Assembly (NCBI GenBank): GCA_004299485.1
Contig: SCQP01000014.1
Span: 310,001-374,000 of the forward strand
Direction: 5' to 3'
Source: Acidobacteriota bacterium
GTDB lineage: Bacteria > Acidobacteriota > Terriglobia > Terriglobales > SCQP01
DNA length: 64,000 nt
In this document: positions 52,658-61,595 of the stretch, piece by piece
Numbering within the stretch: position 1 is the first letter of the stretch
Layout of the letters: every line of letters begins with the position of its first letter
Translations under genes and position numbers: made by a program
Notes under the pieces: generated by a model
What the model saw: only the letters and a program-made list of their open reading frames with translations
Told to the model about the DNA's origin: nothing
Database searches by the model: none

Positions 52658-53467
52658 TTAGGATTTGGCCGCGGCGGCGCGGGCGGCGGCGGCGTTGCCG
52701 GCCTGGACGAGGGCAGCGAACGACTCGGGGGCGAGGCTGGCGGCGCCCACCAGGGCGCCATCGACGTCGGGCTGCTCCAGCAGGGCGCGGATGTTGGAGG
52801 GGTGGACGCTGCCACCATAGAGGATGGTAAAGCCGGCCGCGGCTTCGGGGCCGAAAATATCGGCAGCGCAGCGGCGCAGGAAGCGGTGCGTCCCCTCGGC
52901 AATGTCGGGAGTTGCGGTGTTGCCGGTTCCTATCGCCCAGACCGGCTCGTAGGCCAGCACGCTGCGCCGCAGGTCTTCGGCGGACATGCCCCAGAAGGCG
53001 CGCTCGAACTGGTAGCGCAGGATCAGCTCAATCTCGTTGCTGGCGCGCTGCTCCGGCGTCTCACCCAGGCAGACAATGGGGGTGAGTTGGGCAGCCAGGG
53101 CAGCGCGGACTTTCTTATGGACCTGTTCATCGGTTTCACCACAGCCGAGGCGGCGCTCGGAGTGACCGACGATGACATAGGTGCAGCCGGCTGCGCTGAG
53201 CATGGCGCCGGAGACTTCGCCCGTAAAGGCGCCTTCGGACTCCCAATGCAGATTCTGGCCGGCAATGGCGATGCCGTCGGGCCGGGCAGCCTCGGCGGCA
53301 GCCGCCAGCGACGGAAACGCCGGCGCCACGATCACAAAACAGCCGCCGTCGTGATTGCTATCACGCAGCTTGCGCAGGCGAGCGAAGAACTCGCCCGTTT
53401 CCGCCGCAGTTTTATGCATTTTCCAGTTGGCGACCATCATGGGGCGGCGATTGGCTTTGCTGGGCAT
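52658..53467 (-). CDS. tpiA: Triose-phosphate isomerase
   Basis: Interconverts dihydroxyacetone phosphate and glyceraldehyde 3-phosphate. The 269-residue protein has all catalytic residues: Lys16 (NWKMHK), His102 (IVGHSERR) and Glu174 (AYEPVWAIGTG), plus the phosphate loop LYGGSV. The ATG at 53467 has GAGGT seven bases upstream and follows the pgk stop by 2 bp. Third gene of gap-pgk-tpiA. Confidence 0.97.
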   Translation of the reverse strand: MPSKANRRPMMVANWKMHKTAAETGEFFARLRKLRDSNHDGGCFVIVAPAFPSLAAAAEAARPDGIAIAGQNLHWESEGAFTGEVSGAMLSAAGCTYVIVGHSERRLGCGETDEQVHKKVRAALAAQLTPIVCLGETPEQRASNEIELILRYQFERAFWGMSAEDLRRSVLAYEPVWAIGTGNTATPDIAEGTHRFLRRCAADIFGPEAAAGFTILYGGSVHPSNIRALLEQPDVDGALVGAASLAPESFAALVQAGNAAAARAAAAKS

Positions 53468-53469
53468 AG

Positions 53470-54621
53470 TTAAACCTCGGTGAGGGCTTCGACTCCCGGA
53501 AGCGGATCGCCGGCCAGGAATTCCAGCGAGGCGCCGCCGCCGGTGGAAACATGGGTGAGTGCGTCTTTCAGGCCGGCTTGGCGCAGCGCCGCAATGGAGT
53601 CGCCGCCGCCGGCGACGGTGATGCCGTGGCAATCGGCGACGGCGCGCGCCACGGCGATGGTTCCGGCATCGAGCGGCGGCTGCTCAAACACGCCCATCGG
53701 GCCGTTCCAGAACAACAGGCGGGCGGGCCGGATGTATTCGGCAAACTTCGCGCGGGTACTGGGACCGATATCCATCGCCTTGGTGTGCTCCGGAATCGTG
53801 GTGACGACTTCTTGGCTGGAGAGAACGTGATCAATGGGGAGAACAAAATGGCCCTTGGGAAAATCGGCGAGCAGCTTGCGGCAGGGCTCGACGAAGTCTT
53901 CCTGCACCAGCGAGTCGCCGGTGGGCTGCCCGAGCGCCCGCAAAAACGTATAGGCCATACCGCCGCCGATGAGCATGCGATCGGCACGCTGGGCCAGATG
54001 CGCGATCAGCGGCAGCTTGTCGGAGACTTTCGCGCCGCCGAGCAGGACGACGTAGGGATGCTCATCGGCATGAAGCAGGCGGCCGAGGTAGTCGAGCTCG
54101 GACTGCATCAGCAGTCCGGCCGCCGCCTGCGGAAAGTATTGGGTGACACCCACGATGGAGGCATGGGCGCGATGCGCCGCACCAAAGGCATCGTCGACGT
54201 AGGCTTCACCCAGGGCGGCAAGCTGGCGGGAAAAGGCGTCATCGTTGGCTTCCTCGCCGGGCTGAAACCGCAGATTTTCAAGTAATAGGAGATTGCCGGG
54301 TTCCAGGCGCGCCGCCATTTCCTGCGCCAGCGGTCCCACCGTTTCGGGACAGAAGCCGACGCTATGTTCGAGCAGATGCTCCAGCCGCGCCACCAGGGGC
54401 CGCAGACTGTAGCGCTCATCGCGCTTCCCCTTCGGCCGGCCCATGTGCGAACAGAGCACGATGCGTGCCTCACGCTCCATCAGCAGCCGCAGCGTCGGCA
54501 GCGTGGCCACGATGCGGCTGTTGTCGAGCACGCGTTCGCCTTCCAATGGCACGTTGAAATCCACGCGCGTGAGCACCAGTCGCTGCTCGACTGCAAGTTG
54601 CCTCACCGAGAGCTTGGCCAT
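53470..54621 (-). CDS. pgk: Phosphoglycerate kinase
   Basis: Makes ATP from 1,3-bisphosphoglycerate. The 383-residue protein has the substrate-binding RVDFNVPLEGERVLDNSRI near the N-terminus and LCSHMGRPKG. The C-terminal nucleotide-binding part has FWNGPMGVFE and GGGDSIAALRQAG followed by HVSTGGGASLEFLAG. It lies between gap (4-bp gap) and tpiA (2-bp gap) in a clear operon. Confidence 0.97.
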   Translation of the reverse strand: MAKLSVRQLAVEQRLVLTRVDFNVPLEGERVLDNSRIVATLPTLRLLMEREARIVLCSHMGRPKGKRDERYSLRPLVARLEHLLEHSVGFCPETVGPLAQEMAARLEPGNLLLLENLRFQPGEEANDDAFSRQLAALGEAYVDDAFGAAHRAHASIVGVTQYFPQAAAGLLMQSELDYLGRLLHADEHPYVVLLGGAKVSDKLPLIAHLAQRADRMLIGGGMAYTFLRALGQPTGDSLVQEDFVEPCRKLLADFPKGHFVLPIDHVLSSQEVVTTIPEHTKAMDIGPSTRAKFAEYIRPARLLFWNGPMGVFEQPPLDAGTIAVARAVADCHGITVAGGGDSIAALRQAGLKDALTHVSTGGGASLEFLAGDPLPGVEALTEV

Positions 54622-54625
54622 GCCG

Positions 54626-55633
54626 CTAGAATTCCTCCGCGATGCGGGCGATCAAATCCCGTAGACGGCAGGAATAGCCCCACTCGTTGTCGTACCAGGC
54701 GACCACCTTGACACAATTGCCTCTAATGACGCGGGTTAACTTGGAATCAAAAATCGCCGAGCGCGGGTCGCCCTTGAAATCCGACGATACCAGTTCCTCT
54801 TCTTCGTAGCCCAGAATGCCCTGCATCGGGCCCGCCGCCGCAGCGGCACGAAAGGCGGCGTTGACTTCCTCCACGGTGACTGCACGTTCGACCCAGACGG
54901 TCAGATCCACGACGGAAACATCGGGGGTGGGCACACGCAGCGAGAAGCCGTCGAGTTTGCCCTGAAGATCGGGGATCACCAGATGCAGCGCCGATGCGGC
55001 GCCGGTTGAGGTCGGGATGAGATTGATGGCGGCAGCGCGGGCGCGGCGCTTGTCCTTGTGCGGCAAATCGAGCAGCCGCTGATCGTTGGTATAGGAATGC
55101 ACCGTCGTCATCGATCCCGACACGATATGAAAGGCATCGTGCAGCACCTTGGCCACCGGCGCCAGACAGTTGGTGGTGCAGCTTGCATTCGAGATGATGC
55201 GATGCTTCGCCGGATCATAGGCGGCATCATTGACCCCGGGCACCAGCGTCACGTCCGCGCCTTTGGCGGGAGCGGAAATGACGACTTTCTTCACACTGCC
55301 GCGCAGGTGCTTCCCCGCGCCTTCGGCGTTGCTGAACTTGCCGCTGCACTCCGCCACGAGAGCGGCCTGATGGGCGCTCCAGTCCAGCTTGGCCGGATCG
55401 GGTTCGGCACTGATCGGCACCCGGCGCCCGTTGACGGCCAGCCAGTTGTCGCCGGCTTCCACGCGGGCATCGAGATTGCCCAGGATGGAGTCATACTTGA
55501 GCAAATGCACCAGCATGGCGGGCGCCGTAATATCATTCAGCGCCACGATTTCGAATTTTGGGTTCCCGATCGCCGCCCGGAAGAAATTCCGGCCAATACG
55601 ACCGAATCCATTGATGCCGACACGCAAGGGCAT
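54626..55633 (-). CDS. gap: Glyceraldehyde-3-phosphate dehydrogenase
   Basis: Oxidises glyceraldehyde 3-phosphate to 1,3-bisphosphoglycerate. The 335-residue protein has the Rossmann motif GINGFGRIGRN at the N-terminus, Asp34 in ALNDIT (favours NAD+ over NADP+) and catalytic Cys152 in SNASCTTN; the C-terminal YDNEWGYSCR is also intact. First gene of the gap-pgk-tpiA operon. Its upstream gap to the divergent nth-like gene carries an inverted octad array. Confidence 0.97.
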   Translation of the reverse strand: MPLRVGINGFGRIGRNFFRAAIGNPKFEIVALNDITAPAMLVHLLKYDSILGNLDARVEAGDNWLAVNGRRVPISAEPDPAKLDWSAHQAALVAECSGKFSNAEGAGKHLRGSVKKVVISAPAKGADVTLVPGVNDAAYDPAKHRIISNASCTTNCLAPVAKVLHDAFHIVSGSMTTVHSYTNDQRLLDLPHKDKRRARAAAINLIPTSTGAASALHLVIPDLQGKLDGFSLRVPTPDVSVVDLTVWVERAVTVEEVNAAFRAAAAAGPMQGILGYEEEELVSSDFKGDPRSAIFDSKLTRVIRGNCVKVVAWYDNEWGYSCRLRDLIARIAEEF

Positions 55634-55657
55634 GCAAAAAGCCTCCGCAGATTATGC

Positions 55658-55769
55658 TATCAGCTATCCGCGGCTCAGCTTGTCAGCGGTTCAGCGGCGC
55701 TGCGCGCCACCGGTAGTCCTCCGGATGCGGCCTCGTGGCTGAATCGCTGACCCGCTGAATCGCTGATAA
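55658..55769. repeat. Inverted octad arrays (CGNTTCAG/GCTGANNC), 40-nt loop
   Basis: The left arm (about 55658-55697; units CGGCTCAG, CTTGTCAG, CGGTTCAG) and right arm 55738-55769 (GCTGAATC, GCTGACCC, GCTGAATC, GCTGATAA) are inverted around a GC-rich loop. It lies in the divergent gap-nth interval. The flavour is that of 48913-48952. Confidence 0.85.
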
Positions 55770-55782
55770 GCTTCCTTTAGAT

Positions 55783-56412
55783 ATGCCCGGAGCACCCAAT
55801 TGGGCCGCCTACGAGCGCGCCATGCGCGCCCATTTCGCGGCACTCGATCTGGACCACTGGTGGCCGGCGCGGTCGCAGTTTGAAATGATTGCCGGCGCCC
55901 TGCTGGTTCAAAATACCAATTGGGCCAACGTACAGATGGCGCTGAGCTCACTGTCGACTGCAGGCAAGTTGTCGCTGGCTGGCGTGCGCAGCCTGAGCGA
56001 GGCGGAATTGGGCCGCTTGATTCGCAGCGCCGGCACCTGGCGGCAGAAGGCGCGGCGGTTGCGCGGGTTTGTGCTTTGGCTCGATCGCACGCACCGTGGG
56101 AGCCTGCAGCAGTTATTTACCCAACCCACCGAGCGAGCGCGGCAGCAATTGCTTGCGCTCGAAGGCATTGGCGAGGAAACCGCCGACGCCATCCTGACCT
56201 TTGCCGGCGGCCGTGCCCGCTTCATCAATGATGCCTATACCCGGCGCATTTTTGCGCGTCATGGACTGACCATCGATGCGGCTCGACAGACCATCACCGA
56301 ACCGCGTGCCTGTCGCGACTGGCACGCCTTGCTGGTGGAGACCGCGAAGCGCTATTGCCGCAAGCAGATGCCCGATTGCGCGGCTTGCCCCCTGGGAGGA
56401 TTGCTGCCGTGA
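55783..56412 (+). CDS. Endonuclease III-like HhH-GPD DNA glycosylase
   Basis: A 209-residue base-excision repair protein. The helix-hairpin-helix is LEGIGEETADAIL (126-138); the catalytic Asp is Asp150 in FINDAYTRRIF. Position 131 is Glu rather than the lysine of bifunctional Nth, so it is probably a glycosylase without strong lyase activity, like the MagIII-related subgroup. The C-terminal Fe-S motif has only three of the usual four cysteines (192, 199, 202); the chain ends before a fourth. Its stop overlaps the ntrY start (GTGA). Confidence 0.85.
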   Translation: MPGAPNWAAYERAMRAHFAALDLDHWWPARSQFEMIAGALLVQNTNWANVQMALSSLSTAGKLSLAGVRSLSEAELGRLIRSAGTWRQKARRLRGFVLWLDRTHRGSLQQLFTQPTERARQQLLALEGIGEETADAILTFAGGRARFINDAYTRRIFARHGLTIDAARQTITEPRACRDWHALLVETAKRYCRKQMPDCAACPLGGLLP

Positions 56413-58502
56413 GCAACGCCGCGCCCGCCGATCCCCTGCAAAAGCGGCGCTGGTTGCCGGGCACGCCGCGATCGCGCCGGGTCATGGCCATGGCGGTGGC
56501 GTTGGCGGTTGTGCTCGCAGTTCTGTTTTGGCCGCAGGCGTTCAATTTGCACTTTCAGCCAAGCCCCGCCCATGCCTGGCAGTTATTTCTGGTGTCGGCG
56601 CTGAGTTTTCTCTGCACCGTCATCCTGGCGCTGGTGCTGGCGCGGCAAATCGTCAAGTTGACCGCCGAGCGGCGCGCCAACGTGATGGGCGCGCGCTTCA
56701 AGACCAAGCTGGTGATCGGCGCTCTGGCGTTGAGCCTGACGCCGGTGATTTGCATGTTTGGCTTCACCTATGGGCTGATCAACCGGACCTTGGACAAGTG
56801 GTTCAGCCGGCCGGTGGAAACGGTACGCGACGACAATGGCCGCACGCTGGCGCTATTGACGCAGTTTGTCAGCCAGAACGCCCGCAGCGAGGCGGAATCG
56901 ATCGCCTACAGCCCGGCGCTGACCGGCTCGCTCAGCCGGCAGGATTGGGCGGGCGTGGCCGCGGTGCTGGCGCGGCATCAGGTGACGCTGCAGGGCGGGT
57001 TTGCCGTCATCGTCGGCAAAACGGGAGAACTGCTGGAGAGCTACCAGATGCCGGCCGGTTACCATCCACCGGCGCGCGCGCCCGGCCATGTTCCCATCGG
57101 CATCGCCGGGCAGGGTTACATGCTGGCACAGGCGCCGCTGCGCGGGGGCCTCACGGTGGAAGTCGGCATGCCCATCCCGGCCGCCATTACTGCACAAATT
57201 TCGCAACTGGCGCACGATCGCGATCGCTATGAACAACTGGCGCAGGAACGCAAGTCGCTACGGTTGATTTATACCGGCTATCTGGCCTTGCTGACGCTGG
57301 CGATCCTGTTCGGCGCGACCTGGATGGCGCTGTATCTCTCCAAGCAGGTCACCGAGCCGATGGGCGCGCTGGCGGCGGCGACCCAGGAGATTGCGCGCGG
57401 CAACCTGGCTTACCGCGTGAGCACGCCCGCGGCGCAGAGCCACGATGAAATCGGACTGCTGGTGCACTCCTTCAACCGCATGGCGGCTGATCTCGAGACC
57501 AGCCGGCGCTATACCGAAGCGCTCCTCGACAATACCCCCTCCGCCGTGATGTCGCTGGACCAACGCTACCGCATCGAGCGCGTCAATCCGGCCGTCGAGC
57601 GGCTGTTCGGCGCCCAGAGTGCGGCGCGGCAGCTGGAAGATTTTTTTGACGCCACCAGCGTGCGCACGCTGCACCATCTGCTGCGCAAAGCGCTGCGCTG
57701 GCCGTCGGCGAGCGGCCAACTCGACGTCACCACCCACAGTGGGCGGCAATTGACGCTGGCCGCAACCGTAGCGTCCATCCGCCCGAGCGGCTATGTGCTG
57801 GTGCTGGAGGATCTGACCGACCTGCTGCGCATGCAAAAGACCGCGGCCTGGCGCGAGGTGGCGCAGCGCATTGCCCATGAAATCAAGAATCCATTGACAC
57901 CGATCGCGCTCAGTGCGGAGCGCATTCAGCGCCGGCTGTCGGACGCGGCCATCGTCGGCGAATGCGCCACCACGATCGAAACCGAAGTGCGCTCGCTGCA
58001 GCGGCTGGTCGATGAGTTCAGCACCTTCGCGCGCTTTCCCCATGCCCAGCCGGTTGACTGTGACCTGAACGAGGTGATCGGCCGCGCGCTGCGCAGCTTC
58101 GACGGCCGCCTGGACGGCATGCAAATCCGCACCTTGCTCGAAGATCCCCTGCCCAAGCTGCGGCTGGATCCGGAAGACATGAAACGCGTCTTTCTGAACC
58201 TCATCGACAATGCCGCCGAAGCCATGCGCCGCTCGCCTTACCGCCAGCTTACGCTGGCGACCCAGCGCATGGACGGCATTGTCGAAGCCGTGGTCGCCGA
58301 CACCGGCCACGGTCTGCCGCCGGGCGACAAGCAGCGCCTGTTCCTGCCCTACTACTCGACGCGCGAGCGCGGTAGCGGCCTGGGCCTGGCGATTGTGCAG
58401 CGCATTGTCGAGGAAAACGGCGGCACCCTCCGCGCTGAAGACAACGAGCCGCTGGGCGCGCGCTTCGTCATCGAGCTCCCCGTGGAAGGCAGTTTATCCT
58501 AG
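56409..58502 (+). CDS. ntrY: NtrY-like sensor histidine kinase
   Basis: A 697-residue membrane kinase. TM segments lie near residues 20-40, 55-80 and 97-117, followed by an extracytoplasmic region and a further TM (about 283-305). Then HAMP (about 305-360), PAS (about 370-470), the H-box HEIKNPLTPI with His490, the N-box NLIDNAAEAM, G1 DTGHGLPPG and G2 GSGLGLAIV. The order matches NtrY, which senses nitrogen/redox state in other phyla. The GTG at 56409 overlaps the nth-like stop and has GGAGG eight bases upstream. The ntrX-like partner starts 4 bp downstream. Confidence 0.92.
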   Translation: MSNAAPADPLQKRRWLPGTPRSRRVMAMAVALAVVLAVLFWPQAFNLHFQPSPAHAWQLFLVSALSFLCTVILALVLARQIVKLTAERRANVMGARFKTKLVIGALALSLTPVICMFGFTYGLINRTLDKWFSRPVETVRDDNGRTLALLTQFVSQNARSEAESIAYSPALTGSLSRQDWAGVAAVLARHQVTLQGGFAVIVGKTGELLESYQMPAGYHPPARAPGHVPIGIAGQGYMLAQAPLRGGLTVEVGMPIPAAITAQISQLAHDRDRYEQLAQERKSLRLIYTGYLALLTLAILFGATWMALYLSKQVTEPMGALAAATQEIARGNLAYRVSTPAAQSHDEIGLLVHSFNRMAADLETSRRYTEALLDNTPSAVMSLDQRYRIERVNPAVERLFGAQSAARQLEDFFDATSVRTLHHLLRKALRWPSASGQLDVTTHSGRQLTLAATVASIRPSGYVLVLEDLTDLLRMQKTAAWREVAQRIAHEIKNPLTPIALSAERIQRRLSDAAIVGECATTIETEVRSLQRLVDEFSTFARFPHAQPVDCDLNEVIGRALRSFDGRLDGMQIRTLLEDPLPKLRLDPEDMKRVFLNLIDNAAEAMRRSPYRQLTLATQRMDGIVEAVVADTGHGLPPGDKQRLFLPYYSTRERGSGLGLAIVQRIVEENGGTLRAEDNEPLGARFVIELPVEGSLS

Positions 58503-58506
58503 TACC

Positions 58507-59859
58507 ATGGCGCGCGCGGCAGTTCTGGTTGTCGACGATGAGCAGGGGATCCGGCAATCGCTGAGCGGCGTGCTGGGCGATGAAGGCTATGCGGTCGAAA
58601 CGGTCGGCGACGCCGCCGCCTGCCTGCGCACACTCGCAGAACGCAGCTTCGACCTGCTCCTGCTGGACATCTGGCTGCCCGACCGCGACGGCCTGGATTT
58701 GCTGTCGGAAATCGAACAGCAGCCGGCGCCGCCGGAAGTGGTGGTGATCAGCGGGCATGGCAGCGTGGAGGGAGCGGTTAAGGCCACCAAGCTGGGCGCT
58801 TTTGATTTTCTGGAAAAGCCCCTGACCATCGACAAGACGCTGCTGGTGGTGCGGCATGCGCTGGAACAGCGGCAACTGAAGCGCGAAAACCGGCACCTGC
58901 GGCAGCACTTCGCCGCCAATGCCGCGCTCATTGGCGAAAGCGTGCCCCTGCGCGCCCTGCGGCAGCAGATCGCCATCATGGCGCCTACCAACGGCCGCGT
59001 GCTGATCTATGGCGAGAGCGGCGCCGGTAAGGAGTTGGTGGCGCGCGCGTTGCACGCGCAGAGCGAACGGCGGCAGGGACTCTTTATCGAGTTGAACTGC
59101 GCCGCCATTCCCGAAGAGCTGATCGAAAGCGAACTTTTTGGCCACGTGCAGGGCGCCTTTGCCGGCGCGCAGGAGGCCAAAGAGGGCAAGTTCAGCCGCG
59201 CCGATCAGGGCACGCTGTTTTTGGACGAAGTCGGCGACATGAGCCTGAAAACCCAGGCTAAGGTGCTGCGCACCCTCGACGAGGGCCGCTTCCAGGTGCT
59301 GGGCGCCACCACCCAGACCACCACCGATGCCCGCATTGTGGCCGCCACCAACAAGAACCTGGAGCAGGAAATTGCCAACGGCAACTTCCGCGAGGACCTG
59401 TTCTACCGGCTCAACGTCATTCCCTTCACCGTGCCGCCGTTGCGCGAGCGCAAGGAAGACATCCCGCTGCTGGCGCGGCATTTTCTGGCCGAATTCGCCC
59501 TCGCCTACGGCCGCAAATGCCGCGACTTCAGCCCGGAAGCGCTGGCCGCGCTCAGCAGTTACACCTGGCCGGGCAACGTGCGCGAACTGCGGAATCTGGT
59601 GGAGCGAATCGCGATTCTCAACCCCACCGCGCAGGTGATCGACGCCCGGCATCTGCCGCCGCTGCTGCGGCGCGGACGCAAGGCCGAAGCCGATTTCCAC
59701 TCGCTGCACGAAGCCCGCGCCGCCTATGAACGCGCGTTTATCCTCAAAAAGCTCGAGGAAAACGCGGGCAACATGACGCGCACCGCGGAGGTGCTGGGGC
59801 TCGAACGCAGTCACCTCTACCGGAAGATGAAGAGTTTGGGGATGACGGTCAGCTCGTAG
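58507..59859 (+). CDS. ntrX: NtrX-like response regulator with sigma-54 AAA+ domain (GAFAGA variant)
   Basis: A 450-residue regulator, partner of the NtrY-like kinase. Receiver with Asp54; AAA+ domain with Walker A GESGAGKE (169-176) and Walker B-region TLFLDEVGDM; Fis-type HTH at the C-terminus (NMTRTAEVLGLERSHLYRKMKSLGM). The sigma-54-contacting loop, normally GAFTGA, reads GAFAGA (216-221), with Ala219 at the key Thr position. The ATG at 58507 opens on the receiver; longer frames overlap ntrY without conserved sequence. Its stop codon lies in a heptad array. Confidence 0.92.
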   Translation: MARAAVLVVDDEQGIRQSLSGVLGDEGYAVETVGDAAACLRTLAERSFDLLLLDIWLPDRDGLDLLSEIEQQPAPPEVVVISGHGSVEGAVKATKLGAFDFLEKPLTIDKTLLVVRHALEQRQLKRENRHLRQHFAANAALIGESVPLRALRQQIAIMAPTNGRVLIYGESGAGKELVARALHAQSERRQGLFIELNCAAIPEELIESELFGHVQGAFAGAQEAKEGKFSRADQGTLFLDEVGDMSLKTQAKVLRTLDEGRFQVLGATTQTTTDARIVAATNKNLEQEIANGNFREDLFYRLNVIPFTVPPLRERKEDIPLLARHFLAEFALAYGRKCRDFSPEALAALSSYTWPGNVRELRNLVERIAILNPTAQVIDARHLPPLLRRGRKAEADFHSLHEARAAYERAFILKKLEENAGNMTRTAEVLGLERSHLYRKMKSLGMTVSS

Positions 59860-60529
59860 CTGGTAGCTGGTAGCTGGTAGCTAGTAGGGCAGAGGCGAGG
59901 ACGGAACGGAAATCCTCCATGTGGCCGGCGAGGAAGTGGTCGCCGCCGGCGATCCAGCGCCGCTGCTTGGGTTCCGGCAGTGAGGTGAAATAGGCCTCCA
60001 GCGACTCGACGCGGGCGAACTGGTCGTGATCGCCGGAAATCATCAACTTGGGCCCGTGCCAGCGCCAATCCGACGGGATCGCGCCGCTGTCGACCGGCAG
60101 GCCGAGCAGCACCGCCTGCACAATCTCGGGGTGCGCCTCGCCTGCCAGCAGCTTGGCCGTCATGGTCGCGCCAAAGGAAAAGCCGGCCAGCAGCAACGGC
60201 TGCGGACCGGCGGCGCGCGACCATTCCTGCATCTGGGCAATCGCGGCGCGGAGATCGTCCATCTCGCCCCGGCCGTGATCGTACTGGCCTTCGCTCTCGC
60301 CAACGCCGCGAAAATGAAAGCGCAGTGTGGGCAGGCCGAGTCCCGCCAGGGTTTTGGCGGTGTGGAACACGATGCGGGTGTGCATGGTGCCGCGATACAA
60401 CGGATGCGGATGACAGACCACCGCGGCCTTGGCCGCCAGGCTGCTGCTGGGCGTATTTTCCGCCTCGTTTAAGATGTATTCGAGTTGGCCGGTTGGGCCA
60501 GGAAAGGTTCCATGCAGCACTTTTGCCAT
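59849..60529 (-). CDS. Alpha/beta hydrolase (COG2945-like)
   Basis: A 226-residue cytoplasmic hydrolase: VVCHPHPLYRGTMHTRIV, LRFHFRGVGESEG and the nucleophile elbow GFSFGA are typical of the COG2945 group; the Asp (SGDHDQFA) and His (GGDHFLAG) complete the triad. The substrate is unknown. The last ten or so residues (ATSYQLPATS) are encoded by a heptad array. The ATG at 60529 overlaps the start codon of the divergent M20 gene; an ATG at 60538 is an alternative. Confidence 0.82.
   Translation of the reverse strand: MAKVLHGTFPGPTGQLEYILNEAENTPSSSLAAKAAVVCHPHPLYRGTMHTRIVFHTAKTLAGLGLPTLRFHFRGVGESEGQYDHGRGEMDDLRAAIAQMQEWSRAAGPQPLLLAGFSFGATMTAKLLAGEAHPEIVQAVLLGLPVDSGAIPSDWRWHGPKLMISGDHDQFARVESLEAYFTSLPEPKQRRWIAGGDHFLAGHMEDFRSVLASALLATSYQLPATS
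59851..59885. repeat. Heptad array, AGCTGGT x5, in overlapping 3' ends
   Basis: Units AGCTCGT, AGCTGGT (three times) and AGCTAGT cover the stop codon of ntrX and the last codons of the convergent hydrolase. It is a flavour not seen elsewhere in the window, and has one arm only. Confidence 0.88.
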
Positions 60530-61565
60530 GTCTATCATCGAGGATAAACTCTTTGCCTTTACGCGCGCTCTGGTGGATGTGGATTCGACCACGGGCCAGG
60601 AGGGCGCAGTCGCCGCGCTGGCCGCGGAATTCCTGCGTCACGCTGGTGTTTTTGACGAGGTCGCGCTCTGGCCGGTCGAACCGGGGCGCGATAACGTATT
60701 TGCACGGCGGGGCACGCCCCGCGTCGTGCTGTCGACGCACCTCGATACCGTGCCGCCGTTTTTTCCCAGCCGCGAGGATGACACCGCCCTCTACGGCCGC
60801 GGCGTCTGCGACGCCAAAGGCATTGCGGCCGCGATGTCGTTTGCCGCGCTGACGCTGGCCGAAGAAGGCGTGAGCGATTTCGGCTTGCTGTTTCTCGTCG
60901 GCGAAGAACGCAACTCCGCCGGCGCGATCGCCGCCAATGTGCGCGCGCCGGAGGGCGTCGCATGCCTCATCAATGGCGAGCCTACCGAGAGCAAGCTCAT
61001 CCGCGCGGGCAAGGGCGTGCTGCGCGTCGCCCTGCGCGCGCACGGCCGCGCCGCGCACTCCGCTTACCCGGAGCTGGGTGACTCGGCGATTGACAAGCTG
61101 CTGCGTGCGCTGCAGCGGGTGCGGGCGCTGAAGCTGCCGCACGATGACGTCCTGGGCGCGACCACGCTGAATATTGGCACTATCCGCGGCGGCCGTGCCC
61201 CCAACGTCATCGCCGACGAAGCCGAGGCCGAGCTGATGTTCCGCCTGGTAGGCGATGGCACGCCGTTGCGCGCCGAGGTCGAAGCCGCGCTGGAGGCGGA
61301 GGTCGAGCACGAGTTTGTACTGGAGATTCCGCCGGTGCAACTGCTGACCCTCGAGGGCTGGGAGACCGGCACGGGTGTCGTCGCTTTCGGAACCGATATT
61401 CCGCAACTGACGCGCTGGGGCACGCCGCTGCTTTTTGGCCCCGGCTCGATTCATGTGGCGCACACGCCTGCCGAATTCATCGCTAAAAAAGAGCTGTCAA
61501 GTGCTGTGGGGCGGTATGCCGGCCTAGTGCGGAGCCTGAAAGCCAGGGAATCGATCTTTTGCTGA
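60528..61565 (+). CDS. M20 family metallopeptidase/deacylase
   Basis: A 345-residue zinc hydrolase of the ArgE/DapE/CPG2 group. Metal and catalytic residues: His71 and Asp73 (STHLDTVPP), Asp95 (GRGVCDAKG), Glu126-Glu127 (GEERNS); the dimerisation domain begins at about 160 (AHGRAAHSAYPELG). Substrate likely an N-acyl amino acid; DapE-like activity is possible. The ATG at 60528 overlaps the divergent hydrolase start. A terminator hairpin follows the stop. Confidence 0.88.
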   Translation: MSIIEDKLFAFTRALVDVDSTTGQEGAVAALAAEFLRHAGVFDEVALWPVEPGRDNVFARRGTPRVVLSTHLDTVPPFFPSREDDTALYGRGVCDAKGIAAAMSFAALTLAEEGVSDFGLLFLVGEERNSAGAIAANVRAPEGVACLINGEPTESKLIRAGKGVLRVALRAHGRAAHSAYPELGDSAIDKLLRALQRVRALKLPHDDVLGATTLNIGTIRGGRAPNVIADEAEAELMFRLVGDGTPLRAEVEAALEAEVEHEFVLEIPPVQLLTLEGWETGTGVVAFGTDIPQLTRWGTPLLFGPGSIHVAHTPAEFIAKKELSSAVGRYAGLVRSLKARESIFC

Positions 61566-61570
61566 GCACG

Positions 61571-61595
61571 AAAGTCACAATAATGTGACTTTTTT
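61571..61595 (+). terminator. Rho-independent terminator after the M20 gene
   Basis: A perfect 9-bp stem AAAGTCACA/TGTGACTTT with an ATAA loop runs into six T residues, five bases after the stop codon. Confidence 0.8.
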
